A stretch of DNA of 64,000 nucleotides from Trypanosoma brucei gambiense DAL972 (Eukaryota > Euglenozoa > Kinetoplastea > Trypanosomatida > Trypanosomatidae): NCBI RefSeq assembly GCF_000210295.1, contig NC_026743.1:3038001-3102000 (forward strand), read 5' to 3'. A model generated the notes under the pieces. It was not told the DNA's origin. It worked only from the letters and a program-made list of their open reading frames with translations, and ran no database searches. Of the stretch, positions 1 to 9,662 are shown in pieces; positions within the stretch are counted from its first letter, which is position 1; each line of letters opens with the position of its first letter. The position numbers and the translations under genes were made by a program.

Positions 1-30
1 GTGTTTCTCGCTGTAAGAAGCACTTGAGGG

Positions 31-921
31 TTAAACCTCCCAGAATTCTTTTCCCTCTTTATTCCTCACGTTGCGGTCAGCACCTTGACGCAGCAGATAT
101 CGGCCAAGTTCCTCGTTGTTATCCATTGAGGCATAAAACAACGCAGTATCACCACGGTAGTCTTGAAGGTTAATCCACCGCTTGTGCTCTACTTCAGTAT
201 GCCGTTTTCGACTCGCACCCACAAGCTCCTCAACAACATCCAGTGAGCCCCTACCAATTGCACGATGAAGTGCGGATTGCCCACGTTTGTTTGTATGGGC
301 AATGAAAGCCCCAGACTGCAGCAGAAAACTGACAATGGTGAGTCTCCCACGGCTAGCTGCGTGAAGGAGTGGCGTGTTGCCACTGTTGTCAGGTTGGTTG
401 ACAACGGCAATGCGATGTTCAGCAAGAGGTTCTTCCGTGTTTACACTGGCTTCCCCGCGTTTACTATCCCAAAATAGCTGTTGTGCGACATTCCACCTCC
501 TCTGCTCCGCTGCCTTCGACAAGATAGTGGTCAGAAACTGTATAGGAGCCCCAACCATGCACGCGGTCAAAAACGGAGACGCCCCGTCGTGGTCCACGCT
601 GTAGACGAGAGCATGATATGGAGCACTCATGAGTTTCCCAGCTAGCGAGTAGCTCTGCATCGCCACTGCCCAATGGAGCGCTGTCCTTCCATCATCATCT
701 TGGTGGCTCCATGCACCCCCAAAACTGTGTTGCGCCACTATGTGTGACTCAAAGCTGATGTTGGCTGCCTGACAGAAAAGGGTTGGACCTCCATCTTCAT
801 CTTCCTTCAAGTCACTGCTGGCGTCGATGACCACAGCGCGTCCAGGGCACAACCTTTTGAGGCACTCCAAAACAGCATCGATTTCGTCACTCTTGCATAT
901 TTCCGACAGGTGATCACTCAT
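31..921 (-). CDS. Ankyrin-repeat protein, gankyrin/Nas6 (PSMD10)-like proteasome assembly chaperone candidate
   Basis: A 296-residue protein built mostly of ankyrin repeats. Repeat cores are visible at residues 80-86 (TALHWAV), 113-121 (GASPFLTAC), 181-189 (GNTPLLHAA), 214-222 (GQSALHRAI) and 257-265 (GDTALFYAS). The order and wording of these cores resemble gankyrin/Nas6, the chaperone that binds the Rpt3 ATPase during assembly of the 26S proteasome regulatory particle; the LQDYRGDTALF and HRAIGRGSL stretches are especially similar. It is longer than the usual 226-231 residues. The extra length is an N-terminal extension of about 70 residues and an insert at about 130-175 between two repeats. 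There is no signal peptide or membrane segment. The ATG at 919-921 is the first in frame. An unrelated ankyrin protein cannot be excluded. Confidence 0.85.
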   Translation of the reverse strand: MSDHLSEICKSDEIDAVLECLKRLCPGRAVVIDASSDLKEDEDGGPTLFCQAANISFESHIVAQHSFGGAWSHQDDDGRTALHWAVAMQSYSLAGKLMSAPYHALVYSVDHDGASPFLTACMVGAPIQFLTTILSKAAEQRRWNVAQQLFWDSKRGEASVNTEEPLAEHRIAVVNQPDNSGNTPLLHAASRGRLTIVSFLLQSGAFIAHTNKRGQSALHRAIGRGSLDVVEELVGASRKRHTEVEHKRWINLQDYRGDTALFYASMDNNEELGRYLLRQGADRNVRNKEGKEFWEV

Positions 922-1301
922 CCCACAGTTGGTCCCCCCTTTATTCCTACGGCGCGAGGCCCATTAACGTTAGTGACAACAAACAGTCAGAGAACGCGTG
1001 GGGAAAGATATGACAAAGGAAACGACATCAGCAGCACAGTTTTCCGTTTGAGTCGTGGAAGGGATCCCCAAAAGACAACACATCCTCATTTTCGCATTAC
1101 AAAATACATCAGGAACACTACGATAAAGGTAAAGTAACACATGGACAAAGCACCGCAGGAAAAAAAAAAAAGAAACAAAACAAAATGCGATACAACGTTT
1201 GAAGCATAATCATGACGGCGATGGTTCACCATCTTCGCTTCCTTGGTTATTGTTAACTAACTGCGAAAACAGACATACTCACGATAACGAAAAGGGGGAA
1301 G
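922..1301. other. Intergenic UTR region
   Basis: 380 bases without a credible gene. It should hold the 3' UTR of the phosphodiesterase and the splice and 5' UTR signals of the ankyrin gene. It is A-rich, with a run of A at about 1159-1170. Short open frames here lack ATG starts or family resemblance. Confidence 0.6.
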
Positions 1302-3164
1302 CTAGGTTCCCTGTCCAGTGTTACCCACCAGGCGGTGGGATTTGCAAACTGCCGCTAAACCCAATGTAAATCCCATACTGGGTAGAAACTCGGCCATCAC
1401 TTCGAGGAAGGGAATGAAGATATAGTTTATGAACGACGTCTGTCCCTCAGCAATCATAGGGGTTTGGCGGTCCATGAACGGACTACATGACATACCCAGG
1501 GATCGCTCCCGGTCACCTTGCGTGTAGAACTCGTCGGACACCCTCTCGCTCCATTTAAGGTATAACGGAAGTGGACGACAACAATTCGAAATATCAGCCA
1601 GCTTTAGTGCCATCGCCAATGCGAGGTTCTGATCACAATCCTCCGTAAAAGGTCGCTTCTCGCTTAAACGACGCTTAAATTGCGTCATGTACTTCTCGTG
1701 CAAAGACATGTCAGTGGCCAATACCATGTCGATAACGGTATTTCGGAAATCTCGCCAGTGTTCCTCAGAAAAGCACGCCAAAATATTTAGCGCCGGATTT
1801 CTCATTAACTCAAATACGCTAGCAACGTGCATATTTTCCAGCACACTACGATCATTGTAAAGCGTGGCGTTGTACGTTTGCGTCAGTATACTAAAGTTGT
1901 TGTTAATGCCGGGGTGATTGTAATCGTGAATAGCCGCCGCAAAAAGGGCTGCAAGCACTTGCCTGTCGTTCAACTTGCATAGCTCCGCCAGACCGCCTTT
2001 GCTTAACAGATAGTGTGTGATATGAAGCACGTCTGCCGCGTGCATCGAGTTATGATACGGATTAGCATGGTATCCACCTTCGACGGCACTGAGCCAGTTT
2101 AAAAAAATTCGCTCGTTGATTTCAAATTTACGAAGAAAACCATACTTGACTACGAGGGCGTACATTGTTATAAATAGTGCGCCGCAGCCAGATTGATCAT
2201 TCTTGCAATTGATATCGTCCCCATCAATAGCTGCCTGAAGCTCAAACACGTTGTAGTCCCAATCGTCCAACCCGTTTAATGCCCCCCAAACCATTTTGTG
2301 TTTTTTGCTCATTCGACTAAGACGTTCAGGTAGTTCTGACTCAGTGTAGGGATCAATCAAGCAGTCTGAAGCATTGCAAGCCTTCGATCCTTCAGTTTTT
2401 GGCCACCTACTCTTGATTAGCCGTAGAAGTTCCACATCGTATTCCTTGCACTCTTTCTTCTCGAATACCAGGCGGAGAAGTTTCCTTTCCGGTATATACG
2501 AGTCTTCGGCATGTGGACCCGAGGTTTCTCCGACACTTGTCTCCGACACTTCCTTTGCTTTTGGGTTAATTTGATTTGATAAACGGGAAATATTGTCTCT
2601 TAATTTTCCAATCTTAAGAGTATTCTTGGTGTCCTGCTTTCTACGCCAAATATTGTTCTCACACAGCACGCGCACTTCCTCTTCCAGCATTCTCACCTGC
2701 AACTTTGCCTTTTCCAGCTCCTCCATTATCTTTTGAACTTTGTTTTTCTCCTCCTTAGGGTTTGCGTAAACGGCATTCGCGTCAACCAAACATTTGAGAA
2801 TCGTCGCCGAGGTATCTTCCTCAGTTTTTTGAATGGGAAAGCAGAGCGCACTCTTCTCGCTACAGTCCTCTTTGCCACAAAGAATGTGCGCAGTATCCTC
2901 CGATCTTGCTAGAATGCTAACGCAATTGCCATTGAACGCATTCCGAAGTACGTCAAAGAACAGTCCCCACCCAGCATCTTTCCCGAGCTGATATTTGATC
3001 GTCTCTAGAGCCTCTTCACCAAAATTGCTTTGATAAAACTCACCATTAGTGGTCGCCACGAAAAGCGCAAGCTGCCGAGCCGAGTTATCCATCTTGGCCA
3101 TGGTAGAGGACCCATCAGATGTAACGGCAAACATGGTCGGGCACTTTCGGAGCGCTTCCAACAT
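1302..3164 (-). CDS. PDEA: Class I cyclic-nucleotide phosphodiesterase, PDEA type (TbPDE1-like)
   Basis: Hydrolyses cAMP (possibly cGMP) to the 5'-monophosphate. The open frame runs to 3170 but begins with TTG. The first ATG, two codons in, gives 620 residues, which as I recall is the published length of T. brucei PDE1/PDEA. Positions below count from the TTG. Residues 1-140 are an unrecognised N-terminal region, followed by a short coiled coil (about 140-200). The catalytic domain spans about 290-610. It has the general acid His373 in YHNSMHAAD, metal ligands His377, His415 and Asp416 (HDYNHPG) and Asp526 (LADISNC), and the purine-clamp Gln577. All class I catalytic residues are present, so it should be active. 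It has no obvious GAF or FYVE domain, unlike the B- and C-type enzymes. The PKA catalytic subunit is the next gene upstream. Confidence 0.95.
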   Translation of the reverse strand: MLEALRKCPTMFAVTSDGSSTMAKMDNSARQLALFVATTNGEFYQSNFGEEALETIKYQLGKDAGWGLFFDVLRNAFNGNCVSILARSEDTAHILCGKEDCSEKSALCFPIQKTEEDTSATILKCLVDANAVYANPKEEKNKVQKIMEELEKAKLQVRMLEEEVRVLCENNIWRRKQDTKNTLKIGKLRDNISRLSNQINPKAKEVSETSVGETSGPHAEDSYIPERKLLRLVFEKKECKEYDVELLRLIKSRWPKTEGSKACNASDCLIDPYTESELPERLSRMSKKHKMVWGALNGLDDWDYNVFELQAAIDGDDINCKNDQSGCGALFITMYALVVKYGFLRKFEINERIFLNWLSAVEGGYHANPYHNSMHAADVLHITHYLLSKGGLAELCKLNDRQVLAALFAAAIHDYNHPGINNNFSILTQTYNATLYNDRSVLENMHVASVFELMRNPALNILACFSEEHWRDFRNTVIDMVLATDMSLHEKYMTQFKRRLSEKRPFTEDCDQNLALAMALKLADISNCCRPLPLYLKWSERVSDEFYTQGDRERSLGMSCSPFMDRQTPMIAEGQTSFINYIFIPFLEVMAEFLPSMGFTLGLAAVCKSHRLVGNTGQGT

Positions 3165-3323
3165 CGCCAACAGGGTACAATCCGCTCTCCTGGTTTCCCT
3201 AACTCCCTCCGCTTCTATTCCGCCAACCCCTCGCCTCTGGCTGAAGTTGCTGAAGGTGATGTCACACCTCCCGAGTCCCTAATAACCAACCGCCTCACCC
3301 CCGTATAGCGGCCTCGACTCTAA

Positions 3324-3347
3324 CTTAGGTGGACGAAAAAAGAAGTT
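3324..3347 (-). promoter_or_regulatory. Candidate trans-splice acceptor for PDEA
   Basis: On the minus strand a short pyrimidine stretch (complement of 3336-3347) is followed by an AG at 3324-3325. That would leave a 5' UTR of about 160 nt before the ATG at 3164. This is the usual kinetoplastid arrangement for spliced-leader addition, but the tract is modest and other AGs are possible. Confidence 0.35.
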
Positions 3348-3815
3348 GAAAAGTGAAATCATAAACAAGCAGTGGTAGCGGAGTAAAAACGCAAACATAC
3401 CCAACGTGGAAAAGCAGCTTCCACATACCCCGACAGAAGTAGTGAACTTGTATGGCAACGAGAAGGATAAATATAAAGATACACAAAAATTAATGTGTAC
3501 GATATTTACATATACATGTGTGCACAGAGGCGGAGAACACCCCAAATAAGGAAAGATTAGAGAATAAAAGTGTGCGGACGACCCCGCACCACACAACTAA
3601 CTCAAGGTAGCACAACTGCGCCCTTTTACCCTCTCCTTCTTTCTTCATTGGTTAGGTTAAATGCATTACGTTATTTCCCAGCATAGGCATCCGAACAATA
3701 AATACAGAGAAAAAAGAAAAAAATTAAACTAGACAACGGCATTCAAAGGCATGTTGGACTCACCCCTGCCGTGCAGTGCATCTCAGTTCGCATCACTCAG
3801 GGAAGCAGACAAACG

Positions 3816-3841
3816 TATATATATATATATATATATATATA
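3816..3841. repeat. (TA)n microsatellite
   Basis: Thirteen tandem TA units in the presumed 3' UTR of the PKA gene. Such tracts are common in trypanosome UTRs and often vary in length between strains. Confidence 0.95.
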
Positions 3842-5272
3842 CTAAAATAACTTAGGGCATAACATGGAAACTTGGTCAAAAATTACACTTTCGAAGGGAA
3901 ACAAAAAGAAAGAAGGATAACCCCATTCATTCAAACGAAACAATGAGCCCCCACCAGCCACGCCGGCACGAAGTGGTGGCCACACCGATTCGAGGACACA
4001 ACGTATGGACAGGTAAGCGCCACAAAAAAATGTCTGATTTCTGTCAACGGAGCGAAGTGACCAAACAATCAAACAGAAAATGTGGGTGGAATGGTGCGAA
4101 ATCAGTTCCTCGGGTTTGAGAAATTGTGGGGACGCACACCATCTCAGTGTAGGATGCATCTCGCAAGGAGCACTCGAAAGTTCATGCAACACAGTAAAGT
4201 GAACGTGGACACACAAACAACATCAATGTTTCCTCATAGCAGCAACGCGGATTCGGTAGTGCTGCGACGCAACAAACAAAGGTGAATGGGTACCTAATAG
4301 TCGGGGTACATAACTATTTTGAGCGAGCGAGCGGAGTCCCTTCCAAAGCTTCCTCGGTTTTAAAATTGCCTGCAACGCTCATAAAAACACATATCCTCAA
4401 GATACCTGGCATTCGTCCACATCTAACCACCATCACCCTCTCGATTGTGAAAAAGAGCGATCATGTAACCGACTGCTTACGCGCACCTGGTGTTGCAGAC
4501 TCACATCCACACGTCTCCCCCCGGCATTTCAGAAGAAGTCAAAAACGGGAGAATAGGCTGCGCATTTCAGCGTGATCAAAAAGTTCAAAGCAACACTGCC
4601 ATTACGTGCTTCCGTATTCTTACTCGATTTTATGCAGCTATAAAAAGATACGAGATACAACAACTTCCACCCTGGGACTCATATTTTACCCAATCGATGT
4701 ATTTTTCACAATCATTTAGCATATAACAAACCCACTGCAGTATCAGGCACAAAAACAAATATATGTTGTCACTGTCCCCTCTCCCGTTTATTTCCGGGCG
4801 AACCCATTACCGCTGTCCCTGTCCACTGTGTGCATATTACTTTCTGCACCCTCACCAACACCTTTAGTTCGACCCCTCGCACAACCCGAAACGAAAGTTC
4901 ACATAGTCTATAACGAGGGTAAAAGCATTCAACTGTATGATGGCAATTCTGTGACGGAATAAAAAAGGGGCTCCTCAAAGGGGACAATCACATTCTCTAA
5001 GTAAGAGCCTCTGCTGTACTCCTCGTTGCTTTCGCAAACGAAATACTTCTAACATGTGCCTCACCCCTCCTGCGGCACTTGAGGAGACAGCTTTGGCTCA
5101 TGCCATTCTCCCCTTTGCTGCTTCTGACACTGCCAAACACGAGCACGAAACCCGGAACCTGGCTTTTTGTCAACAGCAGAAAGAAATCACAGAAATCGGC
5201 TATTAGCAACAACATCTTAAGGGGTGCAAACATCACGGCTGTTGATACCGTTAAGGACGTCAAAGGAAGTGC

Positions 5273-6286
5273 TCAGATCCTCGTGTATTCACCATCGCAA
5301 AACCCCGAGAATAACTCCTGCTGTGCCTCAGTCAAAGGTTGAAGTGGATGGCGAGGACTTTCTGGATAACGATCGAAGTACCTAGTGTCACCATCGTTGT
5401 TTAGACGCACGTGAATGGGAGCGGCGACACCTCTCTGTAGGAGAACGTTCCAATTAACCCCACTGTAGAACTTGTGTCGCTTAACGTCCTGCACACCACG
5501 TTTTACTGACCCAAGGCGTTTCGTTGGTTCAATTGTTAGAAAACTCTTTATGAGGTCCTTCGCCCGCATCTCCACCCACTTTGGAAACTGAAGTTTCCCC
5601 TCTAAAATTTTTTCGTATGTTCTAAAAGGACTCTCGTCGAAAAAAGGAGGATAACCGACAAGCATCTCATAGAGAAGAATTCCGAGTGTCCACCAATCCA
5701 CAGCCCGATCGTGACCTTTACTTTGGATTATCTCCGGCGCAAGATACTCTGGAGTCCCACATAGCGTGTACGTTCTGTCCCTAACGCGTTTCGCGAACCC
5801 AAAGTCCGTAATCTTAATGTTTCCCTGCTTGTCCAAAAGCACATTTTCTGGCTTCAAGTCACGGTATACGATGCCGCACTCATGAATATATTCAAACGCC
5901 AAAACCACTTCTGCGGAGTAGAACTTGGCTACATCATTAGGGAATTTTCCCGCCTTCCGGAGGTGGGAGAACAGCTCGCCACCCACCACATACTCGAGGA
6001 GGAGGTACAATCGGTCATCATCCATAAAACCTTTATACATTGTCACAATAAATGGATGGCTCAACTCCTGTAGAATACTCGACTCGGCCAGTATATGGTC
6101 TACCTGTTTCATACGCAAAATTTCCTGCTTTTTAAGAATCTTCAAAACAACGTATTGTCCAGAAGCCCTGTGTCTACATAGGCGGACGCGCCCAAAAGTA
6201 CCGGTACCTATTGTCTCTCGGATCTCCAGGTCTTGCAGCTTCCAGCTGGACACGTCCTTCCTTGTCAAGCACCCATCCGACTTCAT
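5273..6286 (-). CDS. PKAC3: Protein kinase A catalytic subunit (PKAC3-like AGC kinase)
   Basis: A 337-residue AGC-family Ser/Thr kinase covering almost the whole protein. The glycine loop GTGTFG is at 27-32, the ATP lysine Lys49 is in VLKILKK, and the helix-C glutamate is Glu68. The catalytic loop YRDLKPEN is at 141-148 (Asp143, Asn148), the DFG at 161-163, and the activation-loop Thr174 in TYTLCGTPEYLAPE. The C-terminal tail ends in an AGC hydrophobic motif FSGF (326-329). These are textbook PKA C-subunit features and all catalytic residues are kept. In T. brucei the kinase is reported to be regulated by nucleoside analogues binding the R subunit rather than by cAMP; that is prior knowledge, not visible here. 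It sits directly upstream of PDEA on the same strand, which matches my memory of PKAC3 rather than PKAC1/2. A long 3' UTR follows. Confidence 0.95.
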   Translation of the reverse strand: MKSDGCLTRKDVSSWKLQDLEIRETIGTGTFGRVRLCRHRASGQYVVLKILKKQEILRMKQVDHILAESSILQELSHPFIVTMYKGFMDDDRLYLLLEYVVGGELFSHLRKAGKFPNDVAKFYSAEVVLAFEYIHECGIVYRDLKPENVLLDKQGNIKITDFGFAKRVRDRTYTLCGTPEYLAPEIIQSKGHDRAVDWWTLGILLYEMLVGYPPFFDESPFRTYEKILEGKLQFPKWVEMRAKDLIKSFLTIEPTKRLGSVKRGVQDVKRHKFYSGVNWNVLLQRGVAAPIHVRLNNDGDTRYFDRYPESPRHPLQPLTEAQQELFSGFCDGEYTRI

Positions 6287-6669
6287 CTCCTATCCCTTAG
6301 ACCCGTAATCGGGACCAAATATGCGCAGGAAGCTAGACTAAAGGTTTAATAATACCGCCACAGCGGATATTACTCTTTCCTCTCAACAACTTCCCGTTTC
6401 GATGAAGCTCGCTTCCCCGTGTCACACCTTTCAATACACGCTGTCCTGTTACCGTTTCTTTGGAGAGGAGAAAAAAGGAAAAGAGGAAACTGCAGATACC
6501 CTCGTCGCAGAAAGCACAATGTTAAGAAGGAGAAGTATTTTATACGCTAAAAGATATTCTTCATGGGCATGCACGTGACAGACATTTATGAAGTCCTCTG
6601 AATGCATTTATCTCACGGTTTCGAGGGAGAAATCGTCAAACACAGCATAAAACAAATGAAAGGTAACTT
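6287..6669. other. Intergenic region PKAC3-VPS16
   Basis: 383 bases holding the 5' UTR and splice signal of PKAC3 and the 3' UTR of VPS16. I see no gene. Confidence 0.6.
6458..6490 (-). promoter_or_regulatory. Candidate polypyrimidine tract and trans-splice acceptor for PKAC3
   Basis: The plus-strand purine run at 6462-6490 is a long C/T tract on the minus strand. It is followed within two bases by an AG at 6458-6459. Spliced-leader addition there would give a 5' UTR of about 170 nt. Both the tract and the spacing are typical for trypanosomes. Confidence 0.6.
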
Positions 6670-9417
6670 TCATCCGAATAATTTGGCCAATCTTACGGCA
6701 CCCGACTCTTGGACAGAATTCCATCCTTCCTCAATTTGCCGCAAAGCGTCAGTATCCCCTTTTGCTCTGTCCTTCAACTGACTTAACAATTCCGGTTCAG
6801 AATGACGGCGACAATCCGCACCCGCAGTTTTCCAATCGCCACAAAGGACATAGTATTCCATTCTCCATTCTATTTGAGGAATTTTAGGTATGTACTGTTT
6901 GGCTTGCTGTCGCTGACAATTGGCAAAAAGTGCTCTCACAAATGCAAAACCACTAACAGGGGACCTACCTTTGCCTCTAATATCACTTATCTCATCGACA
7001 AGATTCCACTGCTTTGTTTCCACAGCTGCTTTTACCATACACCAGGTATTCATTTTGTCGGAAACTCCAAACTTGTTCTTAATACGATCGGCAACATCCT
7101 TGCAACCATGCTCGTGGCAAAGAGTAATTGTTTTTGTGACACTGGCATCCAAGAAACGACGATCCTTTAGTTTCTTTACCAGATTTTTTTGTTCCTCCAT
7201 GAGATCCATGTGCAGCCGAAGCCATTTTTCGCTATCAGAGGGTGGTCGGAATGAACCTGAAAGCAGCGAGTGGGAGTAAGTGCTCCCACTCAAACCGCCT
7301 TTCGAAGGTATATTTACAGTACCCATTGGGCATGACAACAGCGTAGAGCGCACAATATTAAGCTTGATTACTAGCAAGTCCTCACAACTTTGACCCCCCT
7401 CCCCACGTTTACCGGTAGAAACCCTTACCTCCTCGAGGTAGCGTAAAAGATCTAAGTAAGCGCACTCATCTGGGTATGTCTTAAAGATTTCCATCACTTT
7501 ACTATTCGTCACTCTCGCTGACTTGGCAAATGCGAACAGCATTCTCCTTGATGTGACGAACTTCTTCAAGAGGGTCAACGCGTCACTGCTTTCAGAGGAA
7601 ATCAAATATTTTATGACCGTAAAAATTAATCCTGTATCACCCGACCTTATAGCTTGTCGAAGCCCCTCCTCCAGTTGATTGATTTGCAGCAAGTGAGATA
7701 TTCTCTCCGATACTGATGTTTCAGCCTCGAGTACAGCAAGAGCCGCACTTACTCTCTGACTGCGATAAAGTTTAAGCGCAATTTCGCAATATGCAGACTG
7801 CTTACAGCACTTTAATTTGTCCACAACTCTGGAGACCAGGCGCCCCTCATCTGCCTGCGAGACGGAAGAGTTCGTTAACATCAGCATCGCCCACTCCATC
7901 ATGACATCCTTGGCGCTGAAACCCAGCAACTCACACACATGATATGCAAGTTGGTGATAATTCAGCAGCGCGAGTCGCCTTACTAATTTCTCTTTTAATT
8001 CTGACAACTGCGCTTGGGATAACAACGTCCCTGCTTTACTCTTGCACAACATATTGACCGCTCGGAGGTGCCGAATAACGTCAACGAAAACATCAGATTC
8101 GTACATTGCACAAAACGACTTACCGAAGGCTGCTACACGCATCAATCGCTTCTGCTGCGATACACTCAACTCGAATTTGGCAGCGGCGATGCAATCGTCC
8201 ACTGCCTCGGAGAGCCCATGTTTGTCCCTTTGCAAATCACGGATTATTTTCACAGAGTTGGCGTTTCCACACATAAACTCATCATATGCCGATAACAACA
8301 TGGCGGATTTAGCTCGCGATCCCACAGAAAAAATACGTCGTACGGGCTCGGGTACAACCTGGAGAAATTGATACGAGCGAGCTGAAAGAATCCGCACACC
8401 ATCGCATTCAGGAACCAGGTGGGCATCGACCGGAATATCGTTGAGGTAATCTGATTTATCCGGATCATCGACACTGAGTAAACTGAGAGTCGTTGGAAAA
8501 TTAAGCGCAGCATCGAACTGCTTATTCCGATGCAAGTACGATATGCACCTATCCCCACACCACATAAACTGAGATGGTATTACATCTGTGTTTATGTTCA
8601 AAAGACGTGTGATATCATCAAAAGAACGTGAAGCAACATATACTGTACCATCACGAACCATAAAAGCCACACTTCGGCCGTTGGGAGAAAGCGCCATATG
8701 AACAAAATTCCCACCTTCGATGTAAACACCCAGATCGTGGCACATATACTTTTCGTGAAATACGATATGATAAACGGTCGAAGCGTTTTCCGTTGTAACA
8801 AAAGGTACAAAAATCTCGGTATGCCCACTATCGCTAAATCGCGGCGGTACTGCTAACATTGAACAAGGTTTATTATCATGAAGCAGACGAGGTATTGAAA
8901 TCGAGACCGCTTCGTACCCCTCAGTACTGCCGCTCTCAACCAGTACCAGTCGGAGTTCCTGAAGTCCTACAAGCAAGGCAACACCGGCTTCGGTGCTAGT
9001 ACATAAAGATGGTACTGGAACCCTCAGAGACGACCCAATAGGTTCTCCTCTAAAATTAAAAAAACGCAGCGCCCCAGAATTAGAAACGACTATAAGATTA
9101 TCTTTGGGATAATCCCAACATGCAAACATTAAGTTTGTCATATCATCCAAATATATTTGCGGAGATAAAGGATGTGGTGTCCCGTTGGCGTTGTAAAGTT
9201 TGATAACGCTTCCCCTACTCCCCGAAGAAGATACATTACGATGATACAAGGCCAGTAGTCCACCCGAACGACAATAAGCAATATCATACCTGAAAAAGTC
9301 AACGTCCAGTCCCCACAGTAAATCATCAAAGTCAACAAGTCGAACTACATTTTCTCGACCAAGAGCTATCCATGCGCCAACCCTTGCAGTTCTCACAAAC
9401 CTTCTTGGACGTGACAT
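6670..9417 (-). CDS. VPS16: VPS16, core subunit of HOPS/CORVET tethering complexes
   Basis: A 915-residue protein with the Vps16 architecture. An N-terminal beta-propeller region (about 1-400) is followed by the alpha-solenoid Vps16 C-terminal domain (about 415-890). Family-typical stretches in the second part are RVAAFGKSF (427-435), LNYHQLAYHVCELLG (485-499) and EGLRQAIRSGDTGL (584-597). It has no signal peptide or membrane segments. In other eukaryotes VPS16 scaffolds the class C core with VPS33, VPS11 and VPS18, and tethers endosomes, lysosomes or vacuoles before fusion. A cytosolic, endosome-associated role is inferred. The start is the only upstream ATG. It lies in the minus-strand array between PKAC3 and a calpain-like gene, with a short gap (245 nt) on the upstream side. 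Confidence 0.9.
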   Translation of the reverse strand: MSRPRRFVRTARVGAWIALGRENVVRLVDFDDLLWGLDVDFFRYDIAYCRSGGLLALYHRNVSSSGSRGSVIKLYNANGTPHPLSPQIYLDDMTNLMFACWDYPKDNLIVVSNSGALRFFNFRGEPIGSSLRVPVPSLCTSTEAGVALLVGLQELRLVLVESGSTEGYEAVSISIPRLLHDNKPCSMLAVPPRFSDSGHTEIFVPFVTTENASTVYHIVFHEKYMCHDLGVYIEGGNFVHMALSPNGRSVAFMVRDGTVYVASRSFDDITRLLNINTDVIPSQFMWCGDRCISYLHRNKQFDAALNFPTTLSLLSVDDPDKSDYLNDIPVDAHLVPECDGVRILSARSYQFLQVVPEPVRRIFSVGSRAKSAMLLSAYDEFMCGNANSVKIIRDLQRDKHGLSEAVDDCIAAAKFELSVSQQKRLMRVAAFGKSFCAMYESDVFVDVIRHLRAVNMLCKSKAGTLLSQAQLSELKEKLVRRLALLNYHQLAYHVCELLGFSAKDVMMEWAMLMLTNSSVSQADEGRLVSRVVDKLKCCKQSAYCEIALKLYRSQRVSAALAVLEAETSVSERISHLLQINQLEEGLRQAIRSGDTGLIFTVIKYLISSESSDALTLLKKFVTSRRMLFAFAKSARVTNSKVMEIFKTYPDECAYLDLLRYLEEVRVSTGKRGEGGQSCEDLLVIKLNIVRSTLLSCPMGTVNIPSKGGLSGSTYSHSLLSGSFRPPSDSEKWLRLHMDLMEEQKNLVKKLKDRRFLDASVTKTITLCHEHGCKDVADRIKNKFGVSDKMNTWCMVKAAVETKQWNLVDEISDIRGKGRSPVSGFAFVRALFANCQRQQAKQYIPKIPQIEWRMEYYVLCGDWKTAGADCRRHSEPELLSQLKDRAKGDTDALRQIEEGWNSVQESGAVRLAKLFG

Positions 9418-9662
9418 AGGTTGGCTAATAAGTTAACAATATTAAAAATTGGGGGAAAATATTTCTTTTAAAAATTAATTGAACATGCACACCAAATTCA
9501 GCTTTTCTTTCAATAACAAACGTGTGTGGAAACAGTACTAATGTACAACTCAATTTCATTACATACATTTATAGATACGCATACGTAGTCGTAATGTGTA
9601 AAATACATCGCAAACATATAGACACGCACTCAATGGTAAATAAATAAAAAGCGGTAAGTACG

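Larger units (their letters stand above)
3165..5272. other. Long intergenic region (PKAC3 3' UTR side)
   Basis: About 2.1 kb without a supportable gene. Most of it is probably the long 3' UTR of the PKA catalytic subunit plus the 5' UTR of PDEA. It contains a TA microsatellite at 3816-3841. The longest minus-strand frame (3842-4216) starts with TTG, is hydrophobic and biased, and is not convincing. Confidence 0.6.

Noticed and set aside
1302..3170. Start of the phosphodiesterase at 3170
   Set aside because: That codon is TTG. The ATG at 3162-3164 gives 620 residues and is the standard start type.
3842..4216. 124-codon minus-strand frame
   Set aside because: TTG start, no family resemblance, lies in a long 3' UTR next to a TA repeat.
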